Assembly: GCA_003254925.1 (NCBI GenBank)
Contig: QANZ01034339.1
Coordinates: 66,790-130,789, forward strand
DNA length: 64,000 nt
Reading direction: 5' to 3'
Source of the DNA: Chamaecrista fasciculata
Taxonomy: Eukaryota; Streptophyta; Magnoliopsida; Fabales; Fabaceae
This document shows positions 62,449 through 64,000 of the stretch, in pieces; positions within the stretch are counted from its first letter, which is position 1, and each line of letters starts with the position of its first letter. Both the position numbers and the translations under genes were made by a program. The notes under the pieces are model-generated. The model saw only the letters and a program-made list of their open reading frames with translations, did no database searches and was not told the DNA's origin.

Positions 62449-63306
62449 CAATGTTTTAGTAACCGGCCCGGTCATTGACCCGGTCAAGAGCTCGGGTCAC
62501 TGAGTCATTGGTTCAACCGTCGGGTTGTTCGAGTCAATTGTTGAACCGTTCAAATTAAAAATATATAATAAAAAATAATAGTATCATTATAAATTTTTGT
62601 TTTTTTGGCTAAAAAAATATATTAAACTGACTAACACTCTAAAAAAAACTATTCAAACTTAAAAAGATAAAAATTTTACACACAAAACTATTTTAATAGC
62701 ATTATATCATCTAAAACATTTTGCAAAATAAAAATTCTTTCTCTAATAAATAATAAATTGAAAATTTCAATGAAAATCATGGTACCAATTTTTTTTGTTA
62801 AAAAAACCATGGTATTACTTGTGATTGAAGGATAAAAGAAAAAGACACCACCAAGCCATTTTTGCAAATGTTGAGTGTCGTGTCAGTCAAATATCTTCTA
62901 ATAAATTATATAGAGTGCAGCATATTAACAAGAATCAAGTTGTGGTGTAGTGGTAGTAACACAACAAATTTCTTCAAGCACCTGGGTTCGATTCTTCTCA
63001 CGTCCTTTTGCACAGATTCCACAAGCATGAAGGGATTTGGTTCAGACTTCAGCGACCATTTGATGCCAAGTTGTCTGGTTCAACGTCGTTTGATGCAAGG
63101 GGTCCGGTTCGACAATTGAATTGGAGAGAAACATGTTTGGTTCGGCGGACAACGGGTCAGCCTAGTTAATAAAAAACCCGCGATTCAACCCGGGTCAAAG
63201 GCGGTTCAGTTGTAGCCAGTTAATTGCTCAACTCGGACCGGACCTGTGACCGGTTCAGCAGGTTCCGGTTCGAACCGGCCGGTCCGGTCTGGGTCCCTCA
63301 ACATTG
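62449..63306. mobile_element. hAT-like element inserted at the right end of element B (858 bp)
   Basis: The ends CAATGTTTTAGTAACCGG and the mirrored CTCAACATTG are flanked by GTTTATTT (62441-62448) and GTTTACTT (63307-63314), 7 of 8. The arms carry GGTCCGGTT-type words, as in 5498-6098. The interior contains a tRNA-like core (62938-62998). Confidence 0.78.
62938..62998 (+). repeat. tRNA-like (SINE-type) internal promoter
   Basis: TGGTGTAGTGGTAGT fits box A, and GGGTTCGATTCTTC about 35 bp later fits box B. The rest does not form a clear tRNA cloverleaf, so this is a tRNA-derived relic inside the hAT-like element rather than a functional tRNA gene. Confidence 0.6.
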
Positions 63307-63323
63307 GTTTACTTGTTAATAAT

Positions 63324-64000
63324 ATAAGGAACTTTTGCACTAGCAAAATGTTAATGACTTAATGAGAAAATGAATTATTAAAATATTACAATCTAAATTA
63401 TAGAGAAAATTTTTAGCCAAAAATATAGATAAGTGAAAGTGATCTCCACTCCAGTTCACATGGTTTGGATCACCTAATCACTTTTCAATTGTTTTCTAAT
63501 TTATCAAATTTTCAAAATTTTAAAATTCAAAAAGTTGGACGTCAAATAAAATAAGAAAATCTTGATATATTAGATTACAGATTAAATAGTTGGCCAAAAA
63601 AAAATTACAGATTAAATAAAATACATTAAACAAATACAAAATGAATAATGAACAAAAAACTTCTTTCAGTTAGGGAATTAGGGACATTTTCATCTAGCGA
63701 TTACTTAACTATGTAAGTAGGTCAGGTTACTTTTATTTCATTTTTAAGTGAGCTAAAAATTACTTGATTTTGCTCACTAAACTTGTGGATTAAACAGTCT
63801 AACTTGGTTGGATAGACTCAATTTAACTTCTTTCCAACCACAATAACTTCATTGATAACGAAGGTACAGAAGTCAAAAACAAAAGATATACCAGCAGTCA
63901 TGCAATACATTAGATAAATAATAAACTTACTCTTTTACTAGGGCACTAGAACAAAAAGACAGAGACAACATAGTCTTGTGTTTTAATTTGAGAAAAATAA
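63324..64000. other. No gene seen
   Basis: AT-rich sequence to the end of the window without a supported feature. Confidence 0.5.

Larger units (their letters stand above)
56326..63314. mobile_element. Composite foldback element with telomere-like arms (element B), 7 kb
   Basis: The left end AGAGTAAACTACTAAATTGG is mirrored by a right end interrupted at 62448 by a hAT-like insertion; the last bases continue at 63307-63314. The 9-bp flanks are GTTTATAAT (56317-56325) and GTTAATAAT (63315-63323), 8 of 9, as for Mutator-type elements. Both long terminal arms carry the GCTGACGTGG..GCCACGTCA block seen in element A. Nested insertions are 56505-58047, 58194-60296 and 62449-63306. The remaining native interior (60297-62260) has telomere-like arrays in opposite orientation and a GC-richer centre that may be captured host sequence. 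Confidence 0.78.

Noticed and set aside
62938..62998. Functional tRNA gene
   Set aside because: Boxes A and B are present but acceptor and anticodon stems do not pair convincingly.

Overview
The window is AT-rich nuclear DNA from a eudicot plant. The evidence is intron-rich genes with GT-AG junctions, an RbcX chaperone and a chitin-receptor-type LysM receptor kinase (both plant genes), and a dense load of MITEs, foldback elements, Helitrons, SINEs, LINE fragments and Copia-type retroelements. The species cannot be named from the sequence. There is one run of Ns (13218-13514) and one single N (19927).

Three complete protein-coding genes can be assembled exon by exon, and all keep frame throughout. 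(1) 26401-32557 (+): malonyl-CoA decarboxylase, 16 coding exons, 544 codons. (2) 34155-39254 (-): an RbcX1-like Rubisco assembly chaperone, 5 exons including a 17-nt microexon, 177 codons. It is tail-to-tail with gene 1, the order I recall for the Arabidopsis neighbours At4g04320/At4g04330. (3) 41240-55162 (+): a LysM receptor-like kinase of the CERK1/NFR1 (LYK) class, 12 exons including an 8-nt microexon, 623 codons. It has a signal peptide, a LysM ectodomain with two CxC motifs, a transmembrane helix and a kinase with all key residues; the activation segment carries a YAQ motif.

The other regions are transposon country. 1-26300 holds a LINE fragment, a ~650-bp duplicated unit whose second copy is swollen by nested insertions, many hAT-type (8-bp target duplication) and Mutator-type (9-bp target duplication) MITEs, a 2.2-kb foldback element with telomere-like arms (11439-13687), and a complete LTR element that encodes only Gag-protease (14769-18522). 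56326-63314 is a 7-kb nest: a foldback element of the same telomere-repeat family that has received a 1.5-kb palindromic element (itself hit by a 307-bp palindromic MITE), a 2.1-kb solo LTR and an 858-bp hAT-like element with a tRNA-like core. Most insertions could be delimited by target-site duplications read directly from the sequence.

The gene neighbourhoods connect only loosely. Malonyl-CoA decarboxylase acts in acyl metabolism, RbcX in the chloroplast, and the LysM kinase at the plasma membrane in chitin or symbiotic signalling. The most unusual material is the foldback family with telobox-dense arms, the Gag-only retroelement, a LINE fragment flanked by ~170-bp direct repeats, and the large hairpin-forming insertions in the introns of the LysM kinase.
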